From Candidatus Didemnitutus sp. (GTDB taxonomy: Bacteria > Verrucomicrobiota > Verrucomicrobiia > Opitutales > Opitutaceae): 18,287 nucleotides of DNA. Below are positions 17,558-18,287 of the stretch, piece after piece. The position numbers and the translations under genes were made by a program. Every line of letters begins with the position of its first letter. Positions within the stretch are counted from its first letter, which is position 1. The stretch is taken from the NCBI GenBank assembly GCA_030682505.1, contig JAUXOH010000451.1, positions 1 through 18,287 of the forward strand, read 5' to 3'. The notes beneath the pieces were generated by a model that did not search any database, was not told the origin of the DNA, and worked only from the letters and a program-made list of their open reading frames with translations.

Positions 17558-18287
17558 CTAGCTCGCCGCCCCGAGCGCCCGCAGCAACTCGTCGCGCAAC
17601 CCGGTCAGCCGCGCCACGTCCACCGCCCGGTCGTCCGAGGGATCGAGGTCAAATTGATCATAGGCCAGCCCGCGCTCCGTGTGGACGCGCGCCGCCGTGA
17701 GACTGAAGCCGTTTTCCGCGATCACGCGGCCCACCCGGTAGAGCAGGCCGAAACGGTCCGGGGCGTGCACCTCGATGATCACCCGGGGCTGGGAGATCTC
17801 CAGGTAGGCCTCCACCGACGGGATGCGCGAGGATTCCGTCACGGCAAAATGGCTGGCCTGCGCCGAAATCGCGGCGCCGAGGTCCTGGTTGGCCACCAGT
17901 GCGCTCTCCACGGCGCGCGTGAATTCCGCGCGGAAGCTCTCGGCGTTCTGCGCGGGGGCGGCTACTTCGAAGCTGTCGATCGCGATGTGGTCGGTGCGGG
18001 TGGTGATGCGCGCCGAGAGGATGTTGAAGCCCGCCACGCTCAGCGCGCCGGCGAGCTTGTAGAACAGGCCCCCGCGGTCCCACGTGACGATGTGGGCGGA
18101 ATGGCACTCGCGGTCCGGGTCGTCGCGCCACTCGATCACGGGCCGGAGCGACCCGAGCGAGTCCGCCCCGGAGATGTTGCGGAGCAGCTGGTTCACCATC
18201 GTCAGGTGCAGCGCCACGTCCAACTCGCCGGTTTGGGCAAAATAGCGGTCGGGAAGGAGGTTGAAATGCGCGGCAATCTCGTCGGCG
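17558..18287 (-). CDS. glnD: GlnD-type [protein-PII] uridylyltransferase, C-terminal part (partial)
   Basis: The frame is open to the right edge and gives the last 242 residues. It begins with AHFNLLPDRYFAQTG, which matches the segment that precedes the ACT domains in GlnD (HL..LP.RYF). Two ACT domains follow, near residues 63-135 (AHIVTWDRGGLFYKLAGAL) and 168-240 (VIIEVHAPDRFGLLYRVGRV). In GlnD these bind glutamine and switch the enzyme between adding UMP to, and removing it from, the PII protein. The nucleotidyltransferase and HD domains would lie outside the window, so catalytic competence cannot be judged. A short frame starting at a TTG (18223) is only an internal start. The histidine kinase gene follows 23 bp downstream. 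Confidence 0.85.
   Translation of the reverse strand, partial: ADEIAAHFNLLPDRYFAQTGELDVALHLTMVNQLLRNISGADSLGSLRPVIEWRDDPDRECHSAHIVTWDRGGLFYKLAGALSVAGFNILSARITTRTDHIAIDSFEVAAPAQNAESFRAEFTRAVESALVANQDLGAAISAQASHFAVTESSRIPSVEAYLEISQPRVIIEVHAPDRFGLLYRVGRVIAENGFSLTAARVHTERGLAYDQFDLDPSDDRAVDVARLTGLRDELLRALGAAS

Overview
The window looks like an ordinary stretch of a high-G+C bacterial chromosome made of housekeeping and signalling genes. I see no phage, insertion sequence, CRISPR array, tRNA or rRNA. The very long PurF-type amidotransferase, the divergent PurM, the scarcity of Shine-Dalgarno motifs and the overall protein flavour suggest a Verrucomicrobiota member, perhaps of the Opitutaceae. That placement is inference and rests on no database search.

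Layout, left to right. (1) 1-594, minus: the first 198 residues of a multi-pass membrane protein of unknown role, running off the left edge. (2) 829-5950, minus: a tightly spaced run of purL (large single-chain FGAM synthase), an orphan CheY-like receiver and a class I methyltransferase, with gaps of 19 and 27 bp. (3) 5951-6233: a divergent control region containing a perfect 9-bp inverted repeat. (4) 6234-9291, plus: purF (long form) and purM. The two arms together encode steps 1, 4 and 5 of de novo purine synthesis. (5) 9302-10270, minus: a secreted FecR-domain protein, converging on purM with 10 bp between stop codons. (6) 10387-11553, minus: threonine synthase, divergent from (7) 11651-13402, plus: a DEAD-box RNA helicase with a C-terminal DbpA-type RNA-binding domain. 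(8) 13527-14384, minus: a TlpA/ResA-type thioredoxin with a clear intrinsic terminator, divergent from (9) 14525-15142, plus: an HNH-family protein with its own terminator. (10) 15205-18287, minus: a glnD-like gene (C-terminal ACT domains only, running off the right edge), a soluble GAF-GAF histidine kinase, a KdgF-like cupin and a 57-residue two-helix membrane protein whose stop codon lies inside the shared terminator of the HNH gene.

Functional threads are purine synthesis (purL, purF, purM), nitrogen sensing (glnD and perhaps the kinase beside it), amino-acid synthesis (thrC), RNA remodelling (helicase) and cell-envelope redox (TlpA). The most notable sequence-level pattern is that several genes have no Shine-Dalgarno motif but have an almost unbroken pyrimidine tract directly before the start codon (purL, thrC, the TlpA gene, the methyltransferase gene, purM and the FecR gene). 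I found no convincing undescribed defence or mobile system.
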